From Litorimonas haliclonae (lineage in GTDB: Bacteria > Pseudomonadota > Alphaproteobacteria > Caulobacterales > Maricaulaceae): 64,000 bases of DNA. Where the stretch lies: NCBI RefSeq assembly GCF_965138505.1, contig NZ_CBCSCO010000004.1, forward strand, positions 62,001 through 126,000, given 5' to 3'. The position numbers and the translations under genes are program-made. The notes under the pieces are model-generated. The model saw only the letters and a list, made by a program, of their open reading frames with translations. It was not told the origin of the DNA and made no database searches. Shown one piece after another: positions 7,936 through 15,814 of this stretch (position 1 is the first letter of the stretch; each line of letters starts with the position of its first letter).

Positions 7936-9312
7936 ATGACTAAGACCGTTTTTGATAAATTATGGGATGCCCACCGGGTGAAAACTTTACCGACAGGTGA
8001 AGATTTGATCGCGATAGACCGTGTTTTTCTGCACGAACGCACTGGTAGCGTCGCTTTAGAAAGCTTGCTCGAAAGTGGACGAAAACCTCTCGCTCCGAAA
8101 CGTGTTTTTTGCACTATGGATCATATCGTCTCGACGCAGGCTGGACGAGGGCGCAATGATGCCCGCACGCCAGGCGGCGGCGTTTTTATCACGGCGACCC
8201 GCTCTGCGGCCAAAAAGGCTGGCATAAATCTAATAGACATAGACAGTCCCGAGCAAGGTATTGTGCATGTTATTTCACCGGAACTTGGCATTGCGCAACC
8301 CGGACTGACTTTGGTTTGCCCGGATAGTCATACCTGTTCTCAAGGCGCTTTGGGGGCGCTGGCCTGGGGGATTGGGTCGACAGATGCAGAACATGCCATG
8401 GCGACCGGAACGCTTCGGTTGCAAAAGCCGCCTCAAATGAGAATTCAAATAAACGGGAAACTGCCGATAGGTGTTACGGCGAAAGACTTAGCGCTGCATA
8501 TTATTGCCTTGGAGGGAGCGGCCGGCGCGAAACGCTGCGCAATTGAATATTGCGGCGAGACAGTTAAAGCTTTGCCCATCGAAGCGCGTTTGACACTTTG
8601 TAACATGGCGGTCGAATTTGCCGCTTTTACAGCGATAATTGCGCCGGATGAGACGACGTTTGATTATTTAAAAGACAAGCGATTTTCTCCAGACGAGAAA
8701 AATTGGCAAGAGGCGCAGGCTTATTGGGAGACGTTGAAATCTGATGTCGACGCAGATTTTGATTTCGAGATAGAGATAAACGCAGAAGAGGTTCGGCCAA
8801 CGGTCACATGGGGCACAAGCCCGTCTCAGTCCGGCGCTCTCGGAACAATTATTCCGGAGGATGCAGACGAAAAAGCCCTCTCTTATATGGGGCTCAAAAA
8901 GGGGCAGTCTGTTGAAAATATTGAGATTGGAGGAGCTTTTATCGGCTCGTGCACCAATGCAAGGCTTTCTGACTTACGGGCTGCTGCTGACATAATAAAA
9001 GGAAACAAAGTAGCAAGTGGAATACGCGCCATCTGTGTACCAGGCTCCACCGCTGTGCGCCGCGCTGCTGAAAATGAAGGATTGGACAAGGTCTTTAAAG
9101 ACGCCGGATTTGAGTGGGGCGAGGCAGGTTGCGCATTTTGTTTTTATGCCGGAGGCGAGACGTTCAAACCGGGGACAAGAGTTATTTCCTCTACAAATAG
9201 AAATTTTGAAGGACGGCAGGGGCCAGGGGTTAGAACGCATTTAGCCAGTCCGGCAGTTGTTGCCGCGTCAGCCATTGCCGGGAGGATTACGGCGCCGGAG
9301 ACTCAGACATGA
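7936..9312 (+). CDS. Aconitase-family hydratase large subunit, LeuC-like (probably catabolic paralogue)
   Basis: The 458-aa large subunit of a heterodimeric aconitase-family enzyme begins TKTVFDKLWDAHRV, as LeuC proteins do. That favours the ATG at 7936 over the longer frame from 7909, which would begin inside the terminator hairpin. Visible landmarks are CPDSHT, the cluster ligand in IGSCTNARLSDL, and GCAFC carrying the other two [4Fe-4S] cysteines, then STNRNFEGRQGPGVRTHL. The loop after the last Cys (FYAGGE) differs from the GCSMCLxMN of canonical isopropylmalate isomerases. The partner small subunit overlaps by 4 bp. No leuA or leuB is nearby and the neighbours are catabolic, so hydration of a maleate-type acid (citraconate, dialkylmaleate) is proposed; leucine synthesis is the alternative. 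Confidence 0.85.
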   Translation: MTKTVFDKLWDAHRVKTLPTGEDLIAIDRVFLHERTGSVALESLLESGRKPLAPKRVFCTMDHIVSTQAGRGRNDARTPGGGVFITATRSAAKKAGINLIDIDSPEQGIVHVISPELGIAQPGLTLVCPDSHTCSQGALGALAWGIGSTDAEHAMATGTLRLQKPPQMRIQINGKLPIGVTAKDLALHIIALEGAAGAKRCAIEYCGETVKALPIEARLTLCNMAVEFAAFTAIIAPDETTFDYLKDKRFSPDEKNWQEAQAYWETLKSDVDADFDFEIEINAEEVRPTVTWGTSPSQSGALGTIIPEDADEKALSYMGLKKGQSVENIEIGGAFIGSCTNARLSDLRAAADIIKGNKVASGIRAICVPGSTAVRRAAENEGLDKVFKDAGFEWGEAGCAFCFYAGGETFKPGTRVISSTNRNFEGRQGPGVRTHLASPAVVAASAIAGRITAPETQT

Positions 9313-9884
9313 ACCAGCCACTTACACTCCACACTGGATTTGCGGCCCCGATTTTACGGGATAATATAGATACGGATCAAATTATTCCGTCGCGGGAAAT
9401 GAAAACAGTTTCAAAACTTGGTTTGGGGGATGCCTTATTTGCCGGGCAGCGCTATGTAAAAGACCGCGACGAAGACCCGAGTTTCATTCTCAATAAACCT
9501 CCGTTTAATAAGGCGACGATTATTTTATCAGGCGAGAATTTTGGATGTGGGTCCTCTCGGGAACATGCCGTCTGGGCGTTAAAGGACTTTGGTATCCGAG
9601 CGGTTATCGCAGAAAGTTTCGGTGATATATTTTATAAAAATTGTATCGTGAACGGTATCGCTGCGATTATTCTGCCCAAAGAAATTATCAAATCATTGGG
9701 GCAAAAAGTGACGCTTAACCTTCCAGAGCAGACAGTAGACGGACAACATTTTCAGATTGCAGAAAATGATAAACGTATGCTCGTTGAAGGTCTCGACGCC
9801 ATCGCATTGACAGAGAAATTTGCAGAAGAGATTTCTAACTATCTCAAACAGGATAAATCAAATCGCCCGTGGGTGTATCCTTAA
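9309..9884 (+). CDS. Aconitase-family hydratase small subunit, LeuD-like
   Basis: This 191-aa swivel-domain subunit is coupled to the LeuC-like gene by an ATGA overlap. It has DNIDTDQIIPSREM near residue 20, the substrate-carboxylate-binding GENFGCGSSREHAVWAL near 77, and FGDIFYKNCIVNGI. The IIPSREMK segment differs from the IIPKQFLK I recall for housekeeping alphaproteobacterial LeuD, which supports a paralogue with a different substrate. It ends three bases before the stop of the convergent CoA-transferase gene. Together the subunits would add or remove water across a C=C bond next to two carboxylates. Confidence 0.86.
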   Translation: MNQPLTLHTGFAAPILRDNIDTDQIIPSREMKTVSKLGLGDALFAGQRYVKDRDEDPSFILNKPPFNKATIILSGENFGCGSSREHAVWALKDFGIRAVIAESFGDIFYKNCIVNGIAAIILPKEIIKSLGQKVTLNLPEQTVDGQHFQIAENDKRMLVEGLDAIALTEKFAEEISNYLKQDKSNRPWVYP

Positions 9885-9887
9885 ACG

Positions 9888-11057
9888 CTAAATAACGCCT
9901 GCTGATTTCAGCTTTCTAATTTCTTCGGCAGACCGACCAATCGACGCCAGAACGTTTTCAGTATGTTCCCCTGCTTTCGGTGGATCAAGTTCAAGCCCTA
10001 GTCGTTCTCCGTTTAGACTGATTGGCAAAGCCGGGAGTTTACACCGGTCGCCATCTTCCATCTCCATATCCAAGAGTCCTCCGCCCGCATTAAGGTGCGG
10101 ATCGTCAAACATCTCTTCCGGTTTCCCGATTGGGGCAAATGGAAGACCGAGATTTTCAATTTTTTCCATAAGCTCGGCTTTGGTCAAAGAGCGGAACTTT
10201 TCGATTATTTCCGGGAGGAATTTGTCTTTATGAATGACGCGGTCTCGGTTTTCGGCCAATTCTGGATCATCTAAAAGATGCTCTAGCCCGAATGCTTCGC
10301 AAAGAATCTTCCATTGTCCGTCAGAGACGACCCCAATGAACACCTGCTCGTCGTCTTTGGTGTCAAAGAGCTGATAAATTGCCCAGCTTGAAACGCGTGC
10401 CGGCATGGGCGCCGCCGCTTCGCCTGTCACGGCTTTTTGCGCCATATGCTGTCCAACGAGAAAGACGGTTGTTTCGAACAATGATGCGGATACATGTTTG
10501 CCTAGGCCCGTTGTGGCTCTCTCATAAAGTGCGCCGAGCACAGCCATCGCCCCGAACATCCCGCCAGTGACATCAATAACGGAAGACCCTGCCCGTAAAG
10601 GCTGTCCCGGAGGGCCGGTCATATAGGCAAGTCCCCCCATCATTTGTGTCACTTCATCCAAAGCCGTACGATGCGAATATGGCCCGTCGAGAAACCCCTT
10701 TTCAGAGCAATAGATCAAAGACGGATTTAGGTTTTTCAAAGCGTCAAACCCGAACCCTAATTTCTCCAGAGCCCCTGGCCGGAAGTTTTCAATAAAGACA
10801 TCGGCTTTGGCGATTAATTCCAGAATGGCCGCTTTCCCGTCCGCAGATTTTAGATCTATACAGATAGATTTCTTATTGCGGTTATACATAGGGAAGTACC
10901 CGGCGCCCGCGCCGCGCAGGCGTCTTGTCTTGTCGCCTCCCAAAGGTTCAACTTTGATAACTTCTGCGCCCATATCGGCCAGCATCAATCCTGCAGCTGG
11001 CCCCATGACCATATGTGAGAATTCAACGACCCGGAGGCCGGAAAGAGGCTTTTTCAT
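9888..11057 (-). CDS. Family III (CaiB/BaiF) CoA-transferase
   Basis: This 389-aa CoA-transferase of the formyl-CoA transferase type begins PLSGLRVVEFSHMVMGPAAGLMLADMGAEVIKVE. It continues with NRNKKSICIDLK, FIENFRPGALEKLGFG and a candidate catalytic Asp134 in ALDEVTQMMGG, whose carboxylate forms the acyl-anhydride/thioester intermediate in this family. Known members activate oxalate, carnitine and, in the 3-hydroxypropionate bi-cycle, citramalate with succinyl-CoA as donor. It is the last gene of a minus-strand operon; its ATG overlaps the upstream stop by 4 bp. In context it would load CoA onto the hydroxy-diacid made by the adjacent hydratase, ready for the lyase at 13698. The substrate is inferred. 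Confidence 0.92.
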   Translation of the reverse strand: MKKPLSGLRVVEFSHMVMGPAAGLMLADMGAEVIKVEPLGGDKTRRLRGAGAGYFPMYNRNKKSICIDLKSADGKAAILELIAKADVFIENFRPGALEKLGFGFDALKNLNPSLIYCSEKGFLDGPYSHRTALDEVTQMMGGLAYMTGPPGQPLRAGSSVIDVTGGMFGAMAVLGALYERATTGLGKHVSASLFETTVFLVGQHMAQKAVTGEAAAPMPARVSSWAIYQLFDTKDDEQVFIGVVSDGQWKILCEAFGLEHLLDDPELAENRDRVIHKDKFLPEIIEKFRSLTKAELMEKIENLGLPFAPIGKPEEMFDDPHLNAGGGLLDMEMEDGDRCKLPALPISLNGERLGLELDPPKAGEHTENVLASIGRSAEEIRKLKSAGVI

Positions 11058-11968
11058 TTTATCTGTTCTCTAAAGTTCTGAGTGAGTTCAGAGCCTGTCA
11101 TAACGGCGATATCAGCGTGGTCTGCGATATATGTCAAAAACTCGCGTAAGGCCCAGATGCGGAAAGGCTGCCCTAGAATATAAGGCGTGAGCGTCAGGCC
11201 GAGACATTGTCCGCCAAACCTTTCATGCTCTGTTATCAGAAAGTCACAAGCCTCTTTCATCTGTGTCAGCCAGCTTTCTTCAGTTTGGCGTCGTGTGTGC
11301 AAAAGCGTGAAATCTGAAAGTTCATAATTATTTGGCAGGAGCGTCATTGGCCCGTCAGGTGTCTTTGCCGCGACAGGGGCATTTTCCATTTCCCAATCGA
11401 GACAATATTCAACTCCGGCTTTGGCCAGCAGACCAAGCGTGCGGGAAGATTGATTCCGGGCCGGGCTCATCCATCCTTTTGGGGGCTCTTCAAAACAGGC
11501 CAGAGTCTCTTTAACTAACTCTAGCTCCTCTTCAAGACTAAGTCCTTCGTGATGTATATGATTTGTTGAGAGACCATGTGCCACGACTTCGTGGCCTGCG
11601 GTTTGGACGGCCTCTAGCAGGGGAGGGTATCGTTTTGCGACCTCGCCATTTATGGTAAAGCTCGCTTTTAACCCGCATTCGTTCAAGCTTTCCAAAAGTC
11701 GGAATACTCCGACTCGATTCCCGTAATCGCGCACCGTAAAATGCCGCAAATCAGGATAAGGCGTTGCCATGGCGCCGGGATGTTTAAACGGACTTCCACT
11801 CGGATTAAGCGGGAAAAACTCCAAAGGAACGATAAGCTGAACGGCTAATTTTGCGCCACCATCCCATGCCAGAGGAGTGCGATCTTTCGCTTGCCGCCAA
11901 TCATATAGTTCATGATCTTGACCATATCCGCGTTTAGGATAGATGAGATAGTTGTCCGGTAAACTCAT
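11054..11968 (-). CDS. Polysaccharide-deacetylase-like (NodB/PuuE fold) cyclic amide hydrolase, paralogue 1
   Basis: The 304-aa protein belongs to the NodB-homology branch that includes PuuE allantoinase and bacterial cyclic imide hydrolase rather than true sugar deacetylases. It has the signature RDYGNRVGVFRLLE near residue 80, ASFTINGEVAKRYPPLLE near 102, a Gly-His hinge AGHEVVAHGLSTNHIHH (His131 and His137 as candidate metal or catalytic residues), and a GWMSPARN strand near 165. There is no signal peptide, so it acts in the cytoplasm, against a role in cell-wall deacetylation. It overlaps paralogue 2 upstream and the CoA-transferase downstream by 4 bp each. The proposed role is hydrolytic opening of a cyclic imide or ureide. 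Confidence 0.85.
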   Translation of the reverse strand: MSLPDNYLIYPKRGYGQDHELYDWRQAKDRTPLAWDGGAKLAVQLIVPLEFFPLNPSGSPFKHPGAMATPYPDLRHFTVRDYGNRVGVFRLLESLNECGLKASFTINGEVAKRYPPLLEAVQTAGHEVVAHGLSTNHIHHEGLSLEEELELVKETLACFEEPPKGWMSPARNQSSRTLGLLAKAGVEYCLDWEMENAPVAAKTPDGPMTLLPNNYELSDFTLLHTRRQTEESWLTQMKEACDFLITEHERFGGQCLGLTLTPYILGQPFRIWALREFLTYIADHADIAVMTGSELTQNFREQIK

Positions 11969-12903
11969 GACGCAAATCCCGTTCCGAGGGTCGTCACACC
12001 GCGGGATTTGATATCGGCGACCGTCTGATCCCAGTAATTATCGATGTAATATTTCGCAATTTCTTTACCTGTCGCAAACCAGACATCATCCGAATGGGCG
12101 CAGATATGTTTTAACGCTTCTTCAAATGGGCGGATGCGATGCGGTTGGCTGACGAGATAAGCGTGAAGCGGGATACACATGACCGTGCCGGACCGCTCGC
12201 CTTCTTTCAAAAGCTGATCAAAATGGCGTTTAAGAATATCTGTGTAACGCTGCGGATCAAAGCCCATAACGGAATAGGTGATCACGTCATTGACTTCGAG
12301 CGAGTAAGGCATAGAGACGAGATTGCCCGTTTTAGTTTTTAACGGTTGCGGCTGATCATCCTGAAACAAGTCACAACTATACCAAAAGTCATTTTCAGCA
12401 ATTAGGTCAAGCGTGCTTTCCGTATGGGTCAGGGCGGGGGCGAGATAGCCGCGTATACGCTGCCCGCTGGCCTTTTCCACCGTCCGAATAGAATCATCCA
12501 AAACCGCCTGCTCCTGCTCCGGTTTTAGGCCGTAAGAATAGCGAGTATTATAAATGCCGTGGCTAAAAAACTCCCAATCACGTTTGACGCAGTCTTCGAT
12601 GATTTCAGGGTGATGGTCGCATAGGGCAACGTTCAAACTAACAGAGCCCCGCAGGTTGAATTTATCGAGGAGTTCCATCAGGCGAAGATGCCCGACCCGA
12701 TTGCCGAAATCACGTTGGCTGTATTGCTGCACATTCGGAATGGCATTTGGCCACGGGGAGCGCTGAGGATTGCCCGGCGGCATAAATTCGTAAAATTCGA
12801 TGTTGGGCGCAATCCAGAACGCCAGCTTCTTGCCGCCCGGCCATTCTATTTTGGGCCGCCCAGCGTATGGCCAATAATCATAAAGGTTCGGTGTGGCGCG
12901 CAT
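11965..12903 (-). CDS. Polysaccharide-deacetylase-like (NodB/PuuE fold) cyclic amide hydrolase, paralogue 2
   Basis: The 312-aa cytoplasmic NodB-fold protein is clearly related to the next gene: RDFGNRVGHLRLMELLDKFNLRGS at about 64-87 matches RDYGNRVG there. The His motif is FFSHGIYNTRYSYG (His115), with no second His at the place where paralogue 1 has His137. PuuE-like landmarks include IRGYLAPALTHTESTLDLIAEN near 150 and a C-terminal MCIPLHAYLVSQPHRIRPFEEAL. Its ATG overlaps the amidohydrolase stop by one base (TAATG), so both are probably translated by the same ribosomes. It may act on a different ring from paralogue 1, or the two may form one heteromeric enzyme. Confidence 0.84.
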   Translation of the reverse strand: MRATPNLYDYWPYAGRPKIEWPGGKKLAFWIAPNIEFYEFMPPGNPQRSPWPNAIPNVQQYSQRDFGNRVGHLRLMELLDKFNLRGSVSLNVALCDHHPEIIEDCVKRDWEFFSHGIYNTRYSYGLKPEQEQAVLDDSIRTVEKASGQRIRGYLAPALTHTESTLDLIAENDFWYSCDLFQDDQPQPLKTKTGNLVSMPYSLEVNDVITYSVMGFDPQRYTDILKRHFDQLLKEGERSGTVMCIPLHAYLVSQPHRIRPFEEALKHICAHSDDVWFATGKEIAKYYIDNYWDQTVADIKSRGVTTLGTGFAS

Positions 12904-13616
12904 TATTTCGCCTCAAACGCTTCGAGCCAATCATAGACCTCCTGAACGTCAACGACGTCGGCGTATTTAATAAGCAAATCGGTGAGATTGGCAAAATGAT
13001 AACTCTCATGCTTATCTGCGGTGGTTTCAATTGGGACGATAGTGCGGAACCCGTAAGACAGGCTATCCACGGCTGTCGCGCGGACGCAACCCGATGTGGA
13101 CCCGCCGGTCACGACAACCGTATCTATTTTGTGAAACCGTAAAAAACTGTTGAGGGGCGTTTCAAAGAAAGCACTTGGCATACGCTTTGTATAAACGGCA
13201 TCGACATCAGGATTGATATCGAGGCGGTCATCAAACTCTGTGCGCTTGCTCCCGAATTTGATGTTTTGCAGGCTATCCGGTGTGTCGGTGCGCGTGCCCC
13301 AAACGCCGCAATCCGCCGCATTGTTCATATAGGCAACATGGGTCCAGATAACGGGAAGGTCTTTGTCCCGCGCCATTTGAGATAACGTATTGATATGTTT
13401 CATCTGATCCGGGTCAGTCACATAGCCTGTTTTGAATAGATCGGGACGGGTATAAGATTTTTGTGGATCGACATTCACAATCGCGAGGCGCTCGCCAAAC
13501 CCAAAACGTTTTCGAGACGGATTGGCGCGTATTTCTTTAAATATTTCTCGCGCTGTTTTGTCGGAGAGCTCCATAGTTGAATCTAAAGATGTAGAGGCAG
13601 AGGATATTTTTGTCAT
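12903..13616 (-). CDS. Cysteine hydrolase, N-carbamoylsarcosine amidase / maleamate amidase type
   Basis: The isochorismatase-fold amidohydrolase has 237 aa from the ATG at 13616, which has GGAAG eight bases upstream; a longer TTG frame from 13664 lacks such a site. The catalytic triad is visible as Asp50 (NVDPQKSYT), Lys144 (YTKRMPSAFFET) and Cys177 (GGSTSGCVRATA). This is almost the same numbering as the D51-K144-C177 I recall for Arthrobacter N-carbamoylsarcosine amidase. Such enzymes release ammonia from a carboxamide or carbamoyl group. It is the first gene of a coupled operon with two ring-opening hydrolases and a CoA-transferase, so a half-amide made by those hydrolases is the likely substrate. 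Confidence 0.88.
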   Translation of the reverse strand: MTKISSASTSLDSTMELSDKTAREIFKEIRANPSRKRFGFGERLAIVNVDPQKSYTRPDLFKTGYVTDPDQMKHINTLSQMARDKDLPVIWTHVAYMNNAADCGVWGTRTDTPDSLQNIKFGSKRTEFDDRLDINPDVDAVYTKRMPSAFFETPLNSFLRFHKIDTVVVTGGSTSGCVRATAVDSLSYGFRTIVPIETTADKHESYHFANLTDLLIKYADVVDVQEVYDWLEAFEAK

Positions 13617-13697
13617 AATCATATCTTCCAATAATTTATGGCCTTGCGAGTTGATGCACCTCAACTCGAAACCTATTTAACGCGTTAAGAGACCTTC
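13617..13697. promoter_or_regulatory. Divergent promoter with two palindromes (amidohydrolase operon / lyase)
   Basis: This 81-bp gap contains CGAGTTGA-tgcacc-TCAACTCG at 13647-13668 (8-bp perfect arms) and the perfect 12-bp palindrome TTAACGCGTTAA at 13677-13688. Both lie where the two divergent promoters must sit. They are candidate operators for one regulator controlling both transcripts; which regulator is unknown. Confidence 0.6.
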
Positions 13698-14618
13698 ATG
13701 CACAAAAAAATTCTAATATCCGAGGTTGGCCCACGTGACGGACTGCAAAACTGCAAAGGCGTCATGCCGACCGAAGTTAAGAAACGTTGGATAAAGGGCC
13801 TTTATGAGGCGGGAGTAAGAGAGATTGAAGTGGGTTCTTTTGTGCCGCCCAAACTCTTCCCACAACTCGCCGATACAGCCGAGCTTGTGGAATATGCGAA
13901 AACATTTGCTGATTTGCGGGTCTTGGCACTCGTTCCGAACTTGAGAGGCGCAAAAGCGGCCATTGAGGCCGGGGTCACTTCGATGGGCTTTCCCCTGTCG
14001 GTGTCGGAAACTCATAGTGAGAAAAACCTGCGTCAAACTCATGACCAAGCGATTGAAAATGTTGCCGCCATAGCTTCGTTAATTGCGGACCAGCCCAAAG
14101 AGAAACGCCCGGAATTTGAAGGTGCGCTCAGTACGGCGTTCGGTTGCACGATAGAGGGTGAAATACGGGAGGATCAGGTCCTGCGCTTGGCAGAACGTCT
14201 AATAGAGGCGGGCGTGGACGAACTTGGCCTGTCCGACACAGTGGGCTACGGCAATCCGAAATCGGTGCGTTCTCTCATCCGTAAAACGCGCGAAGTGGCC
14301 GGAGACGACAAAGTGAAATCGGTTCATCTTCATAATACATATGGCTTGGGTCTCGCCAACGCGCTCGCGGCCTATGAGGAAGGGATTAAAGTTTTTGACT
14401 CCTCACAAGGCGGCCTCGGTGGCTGCCCGGCATCCCCGGGTGCGAGCGGAAATATCGTCACCGAAGATATGGTCTATATGTTTGAAATGATGGGGGTGGA
14501 GACAGGCGTTGACCTAGACGCTCTCATAAAATGCCGAGACTACCTCGCCGAAGGCCTGCCAGGGGAGCCCGTTTATGGCTTCACGCCGAATGCGGGCCTA
14601 CCAAAGATTTACAGGTAG
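13698..14618 (+). CDS. HMG-CoA-lyase-family acyl-CoA lyase
   Basis: The 306-aa TIM-barrel lyase of the DRE/HMGL family begins ILISEVGPRDGLQN, with the catalytic Arg13-Asp14 pair. It has EVGSFVPPK near residue 45, the metal-binding HLHNTYGLG near 212 and the Cys-containing signature GLGGCPASPGASGN near 238. 3-Hydroxy-3-methylglutaryl-CoA lyases split HMG-CoA to acetyl-CoA and acetoacetate. From memory, the R-citramalyl-CoA lyase of Chloroflexus (to acetyl-CoA and pyruvate) is in the same family. There are no leucine-degradation neighbours (MCC, IVD), so a malyl-CoA-type substrate made by the adjacent hydratase and CoA-transferase fits better. It is transcribed divergently from the amidohydrolase operon. 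Confidence 0.9.
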   Translation: MHKKILISEVGPRDGLQNCKGVMPTEVKKRWIKGLYEAGVREIEVGSFVPPKLFPQLADTAELVEYAKTFADLRVLALVPNLRGAKAAIEAGVTSMGFPLSVSETHSEKNLRQTHDQAIENVAAIASLIADQPKEKRPEFEGALSTAFGCTIEGEIREDQVLRLAERLIEAGVDELGLSDTVGYGNPKSVRSLIRKTREVAGDDKVKSVHLHNTYGLGLANALAAYEEGIKVFDSSQGGLGGCPASPGASGNIVTEDMVYMFEMMGVETGVDLDALIKCRDYLAEGLPGEPVYGFTPNAGLPKIYR

Positions 14619-14675
14619 AGTATTCCGCACATTTTGCCTCTCTTTCCGAAGTGGGAAGAGTTGAGCGGACTAGCC

Positions 14676-15704
14676 TTAAAGTACCCGATAACCGAGTAAT
14701 TTTACATCAGAACTTAGATACCCCTCTTTCACCGGCTCGATCTTGGTCAAATCGGTTGAGAGGTATTTTTTGCTGTCGTCACAAAAAACAGTAACGACTT
14801 TTGCGTCTGGGCCCACTTCCTGCTGAACTTTCAGCGCCGCTAACAGATTAGCGCCGGAAGAGATGCCAACTCCCAGCCCCAAATCAGAGCTGAGTTTTTG
14901 CGCCATGATGATACCGTCGCCGTCATTGACACAGATCACTTTATCAAGCGTTTCGAGGCAGACGATGTCAGGAATGAACTCATCGGAGACGCCTTGAATG
15001 CGGTGTTTTCCGACCTTGTGACCGGTAGATAAAGTCGGGCTTTCCGCTGGTTCCATCGGGTGAATTCTGGTGTCTGGGCAAAGAGCTTTCAACGCTTTCC
15101 CGACGCCCATAACTGTGCCGCCTGTGCCAACGCCTGCGACGAAAGCCTCCGGACACTCGCCGAGCTGTTTCGCGATTTCTGGCCCGGTTGTGCCGCAATG
15201 AGCCTTACAATTATCTTCATTGGAAAACTGACGGGGCAGGAACACATCATTGCGGGAGCGCGCCAGATCTTCAGCCATTTGGATAGACCCGACAAATCCG
15301 CCTTCTTCGTGACTGACGAGGCAAACATCCGCGCCGTAGCTTTTCATTAGGGAAATGCGTTCTTGGCTCATCCAATTCGGCATATAAATCCGAACGGGAT
15401 GGCCCAGCGCCCGACCCAAGGCACAAAAGGCGATTCCGGCATTTCCGCTGGTCGCCTCAACGATCATATCACCCGGACGCAACGCACCGGTCTCATAGGC
15501 GCAGCGCAGAACTTCCAATGCCATCCGGTCCTTGATTGACCCTGAGAGGTTGAAGTATTCCAGCTTGGCGTAAAGCGTCACGTGCGCGTCACGATAGAGC
15601 ATATCCACCGCCACCATAGGCGTATTGCCTACTAAGCGTTCAAGCGTTTTAAACATGGTGGGGAGGGCGAAATCCGTTTTTGGTTTCTCTAACGTCGGTG
15701 TCAT
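14676..15704 (-). CDS. PLP-dependent cysteine synthase family protein
   Basis: The 342-aa fold-type II PLP enzyme begins FKTLERLVGNTPMVAVDML and has the Schiff-base Lys in YFNLSGSIKDRMALEVL. It continues with TSGNAGIAFCALG (the usual TSGNTGI with Ala), the phosphate-binding GVGTGGTVMGVG and ISSGANLLAAL. O-acetylserine sulfhydrylases and cystathionine beta-synthases share these motifs, and the exact reaction is not determined. It is divergent from an Lrp/AsnC regulator, an arrangement that often marks local control of cysteine metabolism or detoxification. It is convergent with the lyase gene of the catabolic island and probably unrelated to it. Confidence 0.85.
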   Translation of the reverse strand: MTPTLEKPKTDFALPTMFKTLERLVGNTPMVAVDMLYRDAHVTLYAKLEYFNLSGSIKDRMALEVLRCAYETGALRPGDMIVEATSGNAGIAFCALGRALGHPVRIYMPNWMSQERISLMKSYGADVCLVSHEEGGFVGSIQMAEDLARSRNDVFLPRQFSNEDNCKAHCGTTGPEIAKQLGECPEAFVAGVGTGGTVMGVGKALKALCPDTRIHPMEPAESPTLSTGHKVGKHRIQGVSDEFIPDIVCLETLDKVICVNDGDGIIMAQKLSSDLGLGVGISSGANLLAALKVQQEVGPDAKVVTVFCDDSKKYLSTDLTKIEPVKEGYLSSDVKLLGYRVL

Positions 15705-15814
15705 ATCGTGCCTTTCTTCTTTAAGGAAAGACTAGCGCGGTGCGGTGCAAAAGACTTCTACATGAAAAAGCTATTTCAGTAGAATAATGCAAATAATTTT
15801 GATATAATTGCTAT

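Noticed and set aside
11054..12903. Reading the two NodB-fold genes as cell-wall or chitin deacetylases
   Set aside because: Both lack signal peptides and membrane anchors, carry the PuuE-like GNRVG signature and are coupled to an amidase and a CoA-transferase, which fits a cytoplasmic catabolic role better.
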